NCBI GenBank assembly: GCA_964482235.1 | Contig: CAYZWU010000015.1 | Coordinates: 1-64,000, forward strand | DNA: 64,000 bases | Direction of reading: 5' to 3' | DNA from: CAYZWU01 sp964482235 | GTDB lineage: Bacteria > Planctomycetota > B15-G4 > CAYZWU01 | In this document: piece after piece, positions 8,646 through 16,716 of the stretch | Layout of the letters: every line of letters starts with the position of its first letter | How positions within the stretch are numbered: the first letter of the stretch is position 1 | Made by a program: the position numbers and the translations under genes | Notes under the pieces: generated by a model | The model's input: only the letters and a program-made list of their open reading frames with translations | What the model was told of the DNA's origin: nothing | The model's database searches: none

Positions 8646-9752
8646 CTACTGGATGGCGAAGACCGTCTGACCGTTGTGGCAGAGGATCGTGCCTTCCGTG
8701 GGATTGAAGATCACCGGCGCCTGAATATCGGAGTGGTACTTTCCGGGCTCCACCTTCTTTTCGATCTCGCCGCTCTCCAGTCCGACGACCAGCATGCCGT
8801 TCTCCTTGGACCAGAGATAGACCTGGCTGCCGACCTTGCCGACCACGGCGAAGCACCCTTCCACGCTCCACTTCTCCGCACCGGAAGCCCAGTCGAGGCA
8901 GTGGATCTTGTCGCCGACCTTCTGGAAGATCAGGTTGCCGATCAGCTTCGGCGACTCGACGAGCGCCCCGCTGGCGAAGAACTTCCACTTGATCGCGCCG
9001 GACATCCTGTTGAAGGCGTAGAGAGAGCCGTCCGTCGACGGAACGAAAAGCGTGTCGCGGTCAGCGACAGGATCCGCCACGAGGCGGCCGCCGGTCACGT
9101 GCTTCCACACAGGCTTCTCCGGCTTGGCCTCGGCAGCGGCCCGGGAAGGCAGGCAGACGATCGAGCCGTCGTGCGACGCGGCGTAGAGGAAGAGGTTGGA
9201 TCCCTGACCGTAGAGAACCGGCGTGGCCGAGACGATATCGGCGAACCGGTAGGCCCATCCGGTGATGCCGGTGGAGGTATCCACCGAGATGAACCTCTCC
9301 TTGTAGAGAGCCCCGGCATAGACGGACCGGTCGAGATGGACGATGCCGGTGCAGGGAGCATCCTTGATCTTCCTGTCCGTGATCCTCGAGCCGGTGGAGC
9401 GCTTGACGACGATCACACGATCCTTGATGACCATGGCGACCGACTCGCCGCTCAGGACCGGCTTGAAGGTGGGCGTGCCGGGAAGCTTGAGGATCCACTT
9501 GTGCACCCCCTTCTTCAGGTCGATGCAGTGGAGCGTGTCGCCCGAATCGAGGATGAAAAGGTCGTTTCCATCCGCAATGGCGCCCACGATCATCTTCCCG
9601 CCCGAGAACTCTCCGATGGGAACCTGCCAGACCTGTTTCTCGAGGTCCAGGCAGCCTGGCGAGAAGAGCGTGTCACCCGACCCCGCCGCCAGGGCGCCGC
9701 AGAGGATCGGAAACGCAAAAAGGGATAAGACCAGCACGGACAGGAACTTCAT
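8646..9752 (-). CDS. Exported PQQ-like beta-propeller protein (BamB-like)
   Basis: 368 aa from ATG 9752 (GGAGG nine bases upstream). Residues 1-22 form a signal peptide ending around CGALAAG. The rest is a series of propeller blades with repeats such as DSGDTLHCIDLKKG, STDGSLYAFNRMSGAIKW and GDKIHCLDWASGAEKW. Such PQQ-like propellers act as periplasmic scaffolds; BamB of the outer membrane assembly complex is the best known, but no other bam gene is here. No PQQ-dehydrogenase catalytic residues are evident, so an enzyme is unlikely. Confidence 0.75.
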   Translation of the reverse strand: MKFLSVLVLSLFAFPILCGALAAGSGDTLFSPGCLDLEKQVWQVPIGEFSGGKMIVGAIADGNDLFILDSGDTLHCIDLKKGVHKWILKLPGTPTFKPVLSGESVAMVIKDRVIVVKRSTGSRITDRKIKDAPCTGIVHLDRSVYAGALYKERFISVDTSTGITGWAYRFADIVSATPVLYGQGSNLFLYAASHDGSIVCLPSRAAAEAKPEKPVWKHVTGGRLVADPVADRDTLFVPSTDGSLYAFNRMSGAIKWKFFASGALVESPKLIGNLIFQKVGDKIHCLDWASGAEKWSVEGCFAVVGKVGSQVYLWSKENGMLVVGLESGEIEKKVEPGKYHSDIQAPVIFNPTEGTILCHNGQTVFAIQ

Positions 9753-9900
9753 GACACGCGTCCTCCGGAAGATCGTCTCGATTCTAATTATCAGGAACGA
9801 GTAATCGTCTCGCCGCCTGCTGTGTACCGAGTCCATCGAAAGGGCCTTGAGATCGACGGCCTATTCCACGGGCTCTCGAGGCGGCAAAAAAAGATACTGC

Positions 9901-9928
9901 ATAGTATGGACTGTTGTAACAGATTCAA
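9901..9928 (-). promoter_or_regulatory. Promoter for the propeller protein gene
   Basis: Minus strand TTGAAT (9928-9923), 16-bp spacer, TACTAT (9906-9901), about 150 bp ahead of ATG 9752. Part of the 320-bp divergent region 9753-10072, which otherwise holds only the plus-strand promoter at 9963. Confidence 0.45.
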
Positions 9929-9962
9929 GGAAAAACTCTTCCCGCGGCGACACCTGCCGGCG

Positions 9963-9991
9963 TTGACAGCGATCTTCCGATCTGCTACTTT
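9963..9991 (+). promoter_or_regulatory. Promoter for yggS-kinase operon
   Basis: TTGACA at 9963-9968, 17-bp spacer, TACTTT at 9986-9991 preceded by TGC (extended -10 type). About 80 bp ahead of the yggS start. Confidence 0.5.
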
Positions 9992-10072
9992 TCTGGGTTT
10001 TGATCCCTCTCGCACGCAGAGTCGAGCTGGAACGCTTCGATTTTCCGCCCGAAAGCCTTGAAACAGGGAGCC

Positions 10073-10798
10073 ATGAGCAGATCTCTTCACGAAACCCTCA
10101 GGGAGAACGTCGCGGATGTCCGCCGCCGGGTTGCCGAGGCGGCTGCGCGGTCAAGCCGGAATCCCGACGACGTCGCACTGGTGGCCGTCACCAAGACGGT
10201 GAGCCACGATATCGCTGCCGGACTGATCGAGGCCGGTGTCCGGCACCTGGGCGAAAACCGCGTCCAGGAAGGCGAACGCAAGTACCGGCTCCTCGGCGCA
10301 CCGGATGAGCGCGACAGCCGGCCCGCCGTGACCTGGCACATGATCGGCCACCTCCAGAGAAACAAGGTCGCCAAGGCGCTTGATATCTTCCAGGTGATCC
10401 ACTCCGTCGATTCCGAGCGGCTGCTACGCGAAATCTCCCAACGTGCCGTTGCAAGGGACCTCTGTCCCGATATACTTCTTGAAGTCAATGTCTCCGGAGA
10501 AGAATCGAAGTACGGTATCGCTCCGAACGAGACGGCCGGGCTGGCCGGCCTGGCTGCCGAGCTTCCCGGCGTCAGGCTGAGGGGCCTCATGACCATGGCC
10601 CCCTACGCGAGCGACCCAGAGGAAGCCCGGCCTTTCTTCCGGCGCCTCTTCGATCTGCAGCGCAGTCTGAACGATTCCGGAGCCTTCGAGACGAAGCTGG
10701 ACATGCTCTCCATGGGAATGTCCGGCGACTTCGAGGTGGCTGTCGAGGAAGGCGCCACCCACATCCGTGTTGGTACCGCCCTCTTCAGGGGCCTTTGA
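10073..10798 (+). CDS. yggS: YggS/PROSC family pyridoxal-phosphate homeostasis protein
   Basis: 241 aa from ATG 10073, with AGGGAG just upstream; an upstream TTG at 10058 is less likely. TIM-barrel PLP-binding protein related to the alanine racemase N-terminal domain. It binds PLP without a known catalytic reaction and buffers PLP levels. Signatures: VAVTKTVS (PLP lysine), LGENRVQEGERKY, WHMIGHLQRNK, SVDSERL, MSMGMSGDFEVAVEEGATHIRVGTALF read in pieces. It is 12 bp ahead of the kinase gene in the same direction. Confidence 0.95.
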   Translation: MSRSLHETLRENVADVRRRVAEAAARSSRNPDDVALVAVTKTVSHDIAAGLIEAGVRHLGENRVQEGERKYRLLGAPDERDSRPAVTWHMIGHLQRNKVAKALDIFQVIHSVDSERLLREISQRAVARDLCPDILLEVNVSGEESKYGIAPNETAGLAGLAAELPGVRLRGLMTMAPYASDPEEARPFFRRLFDLQRSLNDSGAFETKLDMLSMGMSGDFEVAVEEGATHIRVGTALFRGL

Positions 10799-10810
10799 GA
10801 GAGAACCGTT

Positions 10811-13561
10811 TTGCCAGTCCTTCTTTTCGAAAACGGCCCGGACAAGGGCAGAATGATCACGCTCAAGGACAACGTGGCCTACACGGTCGGCCGCGATCCG
10901 GAGTGCGACATCACGGTCAGCGACGAGCTCGTGGCACCGCTTCACTTCAGGCTCAAGAGCGTGCGCGGCACCATCCACATCAGGGACGAGAACACGGAAA
11001 GCGGCACCCTGGTGAACGACGAGAGGACCGAGCAGAAAGCCCTGTCGCCCGGCGACAAGATCCAGATCGGCGCCACTGTCTTCTCGCTGGTGGCCGGGGC
11101 CCGGAAAAACGGGTTCACCGGGAAGAGCATCGGCGGATACTCGATCCTCGACCGCCTCGGCCGCGGCGGCATGGGAACCGTCTATCGCGCCCTGCAGGAG
11201 TCGCTGAACAGGGAGGTGGCGCTCAAGCTCCTCTCCCCCAGGCTGATCCAGGATCCGCAGTTCATCGAGAGGTTCGCCACCGAGGCTCGCGCCGCGGCAG
11301 CCCTCTCGCACCCCAACGTGATCCAGGTCTTCGACGTGGGCTCCGAGGGCAAGCTGCATTACTACTCGATGGAGTATGCGCGGAACGGCACGGTCGAGGA
11401 GATGATCAACAGGGGAGATCCGATCCCAGTCGAGCGGGCTCTCGCCATCGTCCGCGACGCGGCCCAGGGCCTCTTCTTCGCCGAGACCCAGAACCTCGTC
11501 CACCAGGACATCAAGCCCCAGAACCTGATGGTCGACCAGTTCGGGGTCACGAAGATCGCGGACATGGGCCTCGCCCGCTCCCTCTCGAACTCGGAGAAGG
11601 TGGAAGACGAGATCGTGGGCACGCCTCACTTCATCTCGCCGGAGCGGATCCTGCGCAAGGAGGCGGATATCCGCTCGGACATCTACTCCCTGGGCTGCAC
11701 CTTCTACCGGATCCTCACGGGCAAAACGCCCTTCCACGGCGACACCGCCAGGGAGATCCTCCAGAAGCAGCTCAAGGAGGAGCCCGCCCCGATCCGCGAG
11801 CTGAGATCCGATGTCCCGGACCAGGTCTGCCAGGTGATCAAGCGGATGATGCAGAAGGACCCGAACGAGCGCTATCCCGGCGTTGCGGCGCTCCTGGCCG
11901 ATCTCGAGACTCTCGAGCAAAAGAAGGGATCTATAGGCAAGCTCGCTGCCGTGGGCCTCGTTGTCGCCGCGGCCGCGATCGCAGGCGGCTTTTTCCTCTT
12001 CGGAGGCAAGGACTCAGACGAGGAGAAGAGCCCCGACACGGACGCGCCCGTTGCTTCCGGCACCCCGAACAAGGAGAAGATCGAGAAGCTGCAGAACCGC
12101 CACGAGAAGGAGATGGCCGAGCTGAAGGCCCAGAACATGCTTCTCGAGATCAGCGACGAGATCCCCCGCGACGAGAGGATCAAGCTCTTCGACGAGCTCG
12201 TGGCCGGATTCCCCGGAACAAATGCGGCAGACACGGCGGCGAAGGAAGCGGCTGCGCTGCGCCGGCAGATCGAGGAGGAGGCCCGCATCCTGGCCGAGAA
12301 GCTCGAAGCGATCGAGAAGATCCGGTCGTCGAGCCACAAGGCCGTGACCGCACTGCTGGCCGAGAACCGCTTTTTCGAAGCGCTGCACCATGCCAGCCGG
12401 GTCGGAACGGCCGAGCAGATGGAGACGCTGCCCGAGGTGGAAGCGATCCGTGTCGAGAGAACCGGCACCGTCGCCCAGGCGGTTCTTGCCTTCACGACGG
12501 GCAAGGTGGGCCAGGGCAACACCATGATCGATGCCCTCGACTTCGCCGCAGCCCGGAAGCTTCTCGAGAGAGCCCTTCCCCATCTCGAACGGCCTGCCGG
12601 ATTCGAGGGCGAGGCCGAGTATCGGGGGCTGCAGGGCCATGCGGACACGATCAGCGAAACGCTCGCCAAGCTGGAAGCCAGGCAGAAGCAGCATCGCCTC
12701 ACCGAGTTCGATCGCGACCTCGCCGCCGTGACGGCCTGGGACGATGTGGCGAAGGAGCAGTCGGAAATCAGCCGCCTGATCTTCACGCCGCCGCCGCCTC
12801 TGCCCGAGCTCGCCACCCTCGAGTACAGACGATACCTCGATTCGATCATCGAGGCCCGACGCGGGGGAGACGCTCTGCTCAAGCGCTTCACCCAGGTCCT
12901 GGCCGACAACCGGCTCAAGCGGATGGAGATCACCCATCCTTCGCGGGGCGACAGCTGCACGATCGTCAATCTGGCGAACGAGGGCAAGAGCCTCCGGCTC
13001 GACTTCTCCGGGACCACCCGTCTCACCGTCGAACTGTCGGAGTTCGCCTCTGGCGCCGCTTTCATCGATCTCATCGAGGGCCGATTCGAGATGGCGGGCC
13101 GCGACCTGCTCACCCTGGCGCGTAGCGCGCTGATCGTCGAGGCGGCACGATCTGCCGCCGGGCTCGCTCCTCTCATGAAGGCCTGCGAGATGTACGAGCA
13201 GACGGGAACGTGGAGCGAGCCCCTTCGCCAGATCGCGGCCGAGTCGACCCTGCCGAAGACGGACTTCCTTCAGGAGGTGAACAGGCTCCTCGACAAGGCC
13301 GCGTCCCTCGATGCCGGCCTGAAGAGCGAATGCGAGGCGCTGCGCAACGCGGCCTACCGCGAGGCCACCGGCATGGAGCTCTTCGCCGGAGCCCTGTCGG
13401 CCTTCACGAAAAAGGACCAGGGAGCCCTCTTCCGCGATGCCCTGGCCAAGCTCGAGGAATTCGCCATCGACTACTCGGACACCTTTTTCTGCCGCTACAC
13501 GGCGGCCCTCACCGGCGGGTCGCTTCGCGAGGGCGGGCATCTCGTGGAGTTCAGCGAGTGA
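10811..13561 (+). CDS. FHA domain-Ser/Thr protein kinase with large C-terminal region
   Basis: 916 aa, starting at TTG 10811 because the FHA fold begins at residue 1. FHA domain about 1-97 (GRDPECDI, H45, GTLVN), for phosphothreonine binding. Kinase about 108-370: glycine loop LGRGGMGTVYRA, VALK (K139), E159, catalytic loop HQDIKPQN (D233), metal loop ADMG (D251), GTPHFISPE. The usual HRD Arg is Gln and DFG is DMG; the catalytic Asp residues remain. One membrane helix at about 377-396, then some 500 residues, rich in charged helices and of no recognised family, probably periplasmic. Role unknown. Downstream, DUF167 overlaps by 4 bp. Confidence 0.9.
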   Translation: MPVLLFENGPDKGRMITLKDNVAYTVGRDPECDITVSDELVAPLHFRLKSVRGTIHIRDENTESGTLVNDERTEQKALSPGDKIQIGATVFSLVAGARKNGFTGKSIGGYSILDRLGRGGMGTVYRALQESLNREVALKLLSPRLIQDPQFIERFATEARAAAALSHPNVIQVFDVGSEGKLHYYSMEYARNGTVEEMINRGDPIPVERALAIVRDAAQGLFFAETQNLVHQDIKPQNLMVDQFGVTKIADMGLARSLSNSEKVEDEIVGTPHFISPERILRKEADIRSDIYSLGCTFYRILTGKTPFHGDTAREILQKQLKEEPAPIRELRSDVPDQVCQVIKRMMQKDPNERYPGVAALLADLETLEQKKGSIGKLAAVGLVVAAAAIAGGFFLFGGKDSDEEKSPDTDAPVASGTPNKEKIEKLQNRHEKEMAELKAQNMLLEISDEIPRDERIKLFDELVAGFPGTNAADTAAKEAAALRRQIEEEARILAEKLEAIEKIRSSSHKAVTALLAENRFFEALHHASRVGTAEQMETLPEVEAIRVERTGTVAQAVLAFTTGKVGQGNTMIDALDFAAARKLLERALPHLERPAGFEGEAEYRGLQGHADTISETLAKLEARQKQHRLTEFDRDLAAVTAWDDVAKEQSEISRLIFTPPPPLPELATLEYRRYLDSIIEARRGGDALLKRFTQVLADNRLKRMEITHPSRGDSCTIVNLANEGKSLRLDFSGTTRLTVELSEFASGAAFIDLIEGRFEMAGRDLLTLARSALIVEAARSAAGLAPLMKACEMYEQTGTWSEPLRQIAAESTLPKTDFLQEVNRLLDKAASLDAGLKSECEALRNAAYREATGMELFAGALSAFTKKDQGALFRDALAKLEEFAIDYSDTFFCRYTAALTGGSLREGGHLVEFSE

Positions 13562-13857
13562 TCGCCGTCGAATCGACGGAAAGCGGCCTCGTCTTCCCAA
13601 TCCGAGCCCATCCCGGCTCGTCGCGGCGCTGCGCCGGCGGCGAGCAGAACGGCAGGCTCAAGGTTCACACCACTCTTTCCCCCGAAAAAGGCAAGGCCAA
13701 CGCCGACATCGTCAAGATCGTGGCCAAGGCGCTCGACGTGCGCCGCAGCCAGGTCGCCATCATCTCGGGCGAGACGTCGCGGGAGAAGAAGATCCTCGTC
13801 ACGGACCTCGACCTCGACGATCTTGTCTCGAAACTCGAGAGCCTTGCAGCCGATTGA
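13558..13857 (+). CDS. DUF167/YggU family protein
   Basis: 99 aa from GTG 13558, which overlaps the kinase stop as GTGA. Family features are VFPIRAHPGSSRR, RLKVHTTLSPEKGKAN and the helix-strand VAIISGETSREKKI. In many genomes this family sits beside yggS, as it does here with the kinase between. Molecular function is unknown. Confidence 0.88.
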   Translation: MIAVESTESGLVFPIRAHPGSSRRCAGGEQNGRLKVHTTLSPEKGKANADIVKIVAKALDVRRSQVAIISGETSREKKILVTDLDLDDLVSKLESLAAD

Positions 13858-13935
13858 CCCGGCAATCCATTTCAGGGATGATGAATCCTCTGGTTGGAAA
13901 TGTATCTGCTTCGGTACCGTGAAAGGAGGGCGACG

Positions 13936-14523
13936 ATGCCACCCCAGAACCTCGGTGTTCTTCTCTCCGGAGGAGGACGGACGCTGGAAAACCTGATCGA
14001 GGAGATCGACGCGGGAAGGCTCGATGCCAGGATTTCCGTGGTGATCTCATCGTCTGCCGATGCCTACGGTCTCACGCGGGCCGCCAACCATGATATCCCT
14101 TCCCACGTGGTCAGACTGGACGATCATGCCGGCACGGAGGACTTCTCCGACGCCATGACGGAGATCCTGCTCCGCGCGGGTGTCAACCTCGTGATCCTGG
14201 CCGGCTTTCTGAAGCTCTACCGGATCCCGCCGGCCTACGAGGGCCGCGTGCTGAACATCCACCCCGCGCTGATCCCGAAGTTCTGCGGCAAGGGCTTTTT
14301 CGGTCACCACGTCCACGAGGCTGTCCTGGCATCTGGCGAGAAGGAATCGGGCTGCACGGTCCACATCTGCGACAACGAGTACGACCACGGCCCTATCATC
14401 CTCCAGCGAAAGATCGCAGTTCGCGAGGACGACACACCTGATTCCTTGGCTTCACGCGTATTCGAAGAGGAGTGCATCGCCTACCCCGAAGCGATCAGAC
14501 GCTTGGTTGAAGGAAACTCCTGA
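13936..14523 (+). CDS. purN: Phosphoribosylglycinamide formyltransferase
   Basis: 195 aa from ATG 13936, with an almost perfect GAAAGGAGG six bases upstream; an ATG at 13894 is less likely. Third step of purine synthesis, formylating GAR with 10-formyl-THF. Signatures: GVLLSGGGRTLENL, AGFLKLYRIP, VLNIHPALIPKF (Asn and His of the active site), VHEAVLASGEKESGCTVH and YDHGPIILQ (catalytic Asp). The first loop reads SGGGRTL where SGRGSNL is typical. Last gene before the assembly gap. Confidence 0.93.
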   Translation: MPPQNLGVLLSGGGRTLENLIEEIDAGRLDARISVVISSSADAYGLTRAANHDIPSHVVRLDDHAGTEDFSDAMTEILLRAGVNLVILAGFLKLYRIPPAYEGRVLNIHPALIPKFCGKGFFGHHVHEAVLASGEKESGCTVHICDNEYDHGPIILQRKIAVREDDTPDSLASRVFEEECIAYPEAIRRLVEGNS

Positions 14524-14547
14524 CCCCTTTTTAATTGGGCTTCCCGC

Positions 14548-14647
14548 NNNNNNNNNNNNNNNNNNNNNNNNNNNNNNNNNNNNNNNNNNNNNNNNNNNNN
14601 NNNNNNNNNNNNNNNNNNNNNNNNNNNNNNNNNNNNNNNNNNNNNNN
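14548..14647. other. Assembly gap of 100 N
   Basis: Exactly 100 Ns, the conventional placeholder for a scaffold join of unknown size. The interval 14524-14824 around it has no gene that I can support; linkage of the left and right halves rests on the scaffolding. Confidence 0.99.
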
Positions 14648-14824
14648 CCGCTGGGATTTCGCTTTTACGGGCAGGCATTCCCTCGTGGAGCGGTCTTTTC
14701 AAGAGGCAATCCGGGAGATTCGAACCTGGGGAGTCATTCCTGGTCAGGATGTAAATAGATCCCGACTGCGATGCTTTCCGGCGCTTTCGGATGGGGATTG
14801 AAGAGCGGCTCACCCTTCTTGCGA

Positions 14825-14904
14825 TCCCGGCAACGGGCAGGGCGAAGCCAAAACGTCCTCGCAAGCTGCGGAATGTTTTGGCTTCGCCCTGCCCGTTGCC
14901 GGGA
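14825..14904. repeat. Perfect 30-bp inverted repeat (long hairpin)
   Basis: Left arm 14825-14854 and right arm 14875-14904 are exact reverse complements over 30 bp (arms begin TCCCGGCAACGG), with a 20-bp loop that itself holds a small dyad. It lies 21 bp beyond the stop of the minus-strand DUF4340 gene. No U-tract follows on either strand, so it is not a standard intrinsic terminator. Confidence 0.9.
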
Positions 14905-14925
14905 CGTGCCCCGAGAGCAGGTCTC

Positions 14926-16713
14926 TTAAAGTCCCCCGAAGAGCTTCTTGAATGATTCGATGAAGTCGGTTTCGAGGATGAAAAGACCGCGGTCCATGTC
15001 GCTTGTTCTGCCGTGGAAGCCGTTTACGATCCCGCTTCCGAACTCGGCCACGATCTCCCGCGGCTGCCGGCCCGGCTCGTCGACGATCCAGTGGACGCTT
15101 CCCAGCGGCGCATCGAAACGTGGATCGGGCTCGGGCTTGATGCCTCCCTCGTAAACCTCGTAGCGCGTCACCATGACGCGCTTCAGGTCGTGCAGGAAGG
15201 CCTGGAAACGCTGGTCCGGATCGTCCTCGAAGACACCGGAAGAGTTGCGCCTGATCATGCACTCCTTCTCCCCCAGGACGAACCTGGCGCCCGTGACATA
15301 CTCGATCTTCTGGTAGAAGATCCGCCTGTCGCGCAGCAGGAGGGGATCGTCGTAAAGGAAACGCAGATCGTCTGCCTTGATCGAGTAGACGAACCGCGGC
15401 TTGTCGCGGCGGCAGACCATGCGATATCCATGAGCCGGATCGCTGAACGCCACCTTGACGTTCTTCTCGCGAGCCCGCGGATCGGGTCTCCAACGGACCT
15501 CGACCTCCCACTCGGGCTCCTTGAGACCGAACTCCTCGAGATCGTCGGCCTCGTGGGTCACGAAATCGCTGGCACGGAGCGAGAAGACCGTGGTGATGAA
15601 AAGCGACACGGGAGTGATGTCGCCGTCCTCGACATTGTCGGCCAGAGCCTCGAAGGGATCGTTCATCGAGAAATACTGCCCCTTGTCCTTTCGGAGGGAA
15701 AGCCACGTCTTTCCCTTTCGCCTGACCGTGACCCCCTTCACATCCTCCCTCACCTCGGGAAAGAGGGTTCGGGAACGATACGATTCGAGATCGAGGGCGA
15801 CCTTCGCGAAACGCAGCCTGTTGATGGTCAGAACGGTCTCTTCGCCGTCGCGCATGCAGAAGACAGCCCCCTGCGGACCCAGGACCTTCGGCGCCACGAC
15901 AACCGACTCGGCCAGAGGACCGGACCTCAAGGTGAACCGGTACCAACCCTCGTTGAAGCCGTACTCCTCCTTCTCGGTCTCCGGATCCTCCCCCAGGGGA
16001 AGGATCGAGCCGACCTTGAACCGGCACAGCCGGTTGATCAGCGAGAGGAATCCGGAGCTCTCGCCGTCGTCCTTCACCGGCGCGACGATCTCCCACTGCC
16101 TCAACTTCCGCACGCCGTCGACGATCACACCGTCGGGCCCTTCGATCCGCACGCTGTTGACGATCAGCGGATCGATCCGGAAGAGACGCTTGTCACGGAG
16201 ATCCTCGGGGTTCATATCGAGGAAGTTCCAGATGTTCGCCCCTGTCGTGTAGAGAACGTCCTCGTCGTCAAAGGTGACGAAGACCTCGCTGCCCATGGCG
16301 TCCTTGACGCCGATGTTGACGCGATGGACCTTCTTGCCGTCATGAAGCACGATCGATCGCGCCGGAACGGCCAGGCCCTTCGATTCGAGGTCCACCTGCT
16401 CGCCCTCGGAGGAGACGCGCTTGCGCAGGTTCTGGTGGATGATGCCGAAAAGCTGGTTCAGCCGGTCCTCGCGCGCCACGTCGGCATACGGTTCGAGGAC
16501 CATCCACCGTCCCGACTCATCGCGTTCCAGCACCGCCTTCCTTCCCACGTTCATGCAGAGCTCGATCCTCTGGAGGCCGTTGAAGAAGAGCCCCGGGAAC
16601 AGGAAAGAGCGGGGCGGCTCCGGGGGAGGCGCCTCCTCGTCCTCGGACATCTGGATCGCGAGCCAGATCCCGGCAAGAATGAGAATCAACACCAGGGTCG
16701 TCTTGAATCGCAC
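14926..16713 (-). CDS. DUF4340 protein, gliding/ABC-export associated
   Basis: 595 aa. One N-terminal membrane anchor (residues 4-20, LVLILILAGIWLAIQ) followed by an acidic linker and a long periplasmic part with repeated DUF4340-like blocks, e.g. WMVLEPY, ADVAREDRLNQLFGII and a later FLSLINRL. DUF4340 proteins are regularly encoded after GldG-type ABC components, as here (4 bp after the gldG-like gene). The transported substrate is unknown. A long hairpin lies just beyond the stop. Confidence 0.8.
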   Translation of the reverse strand: MRFKTTLVLILILAGIWLAIQMSEDEEAPPPEPPRSFLFPGLFFNGLQRIELCMNVGRKAVLERDESGRWMVLEPYADVAREDRLNQLFGIIHQNLRKRVSSEGEQVDLESKGLAVPARSIVLHDGKKVHRVNIGVKDAMGSEVFVTFDDEDVLYTTGANIWNFLDMNPEDLRDKRLFRIDPLIVNSVRIEGPDGVIVDGVRKLRQWEIVAPVKDDGESSGFLSLINRLCRFKVGSILPLGEDPETEKEEYGFNEGWYRFTLRSGPLAESVVVAPKVLGPQGAVFCMRDGEETVLTINRLRFAKVALDLESYRSRTLFPEVREDVKGVTVRRKGKTWLSLRKDKGQYFSMNDPFEALADNVEDGDITPVSLFITTVFSLRASDFVTHEADDLEEFGLKEPEWEVEVRWRPDPRAREKNVKVAFSDPAHGYRMVCRRDKPRFVYSIKADDLRFLYDDPLLLRDRRIFYQKIEYVTGARFVLGEKECMIRRNSSGVFEDDPDQRFQAFLHDLKRVMVTRYEVYEGGIKPEPDPRFDAPLGSVHWIVDEPGRQPREIVAEFGSGIVNGFHGRTSDMDRGLFILETDFIESFKKLFGGL

Positions 16714-16716
16714 CTC

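Noticed and set aside
14711..14740. tRNA T-arm-like sequence (GATTCGAACC) after the gap
   Set aside because: The flanking bases do not form a 5-bp T-stem and no acceptor or anticodon arm is present.
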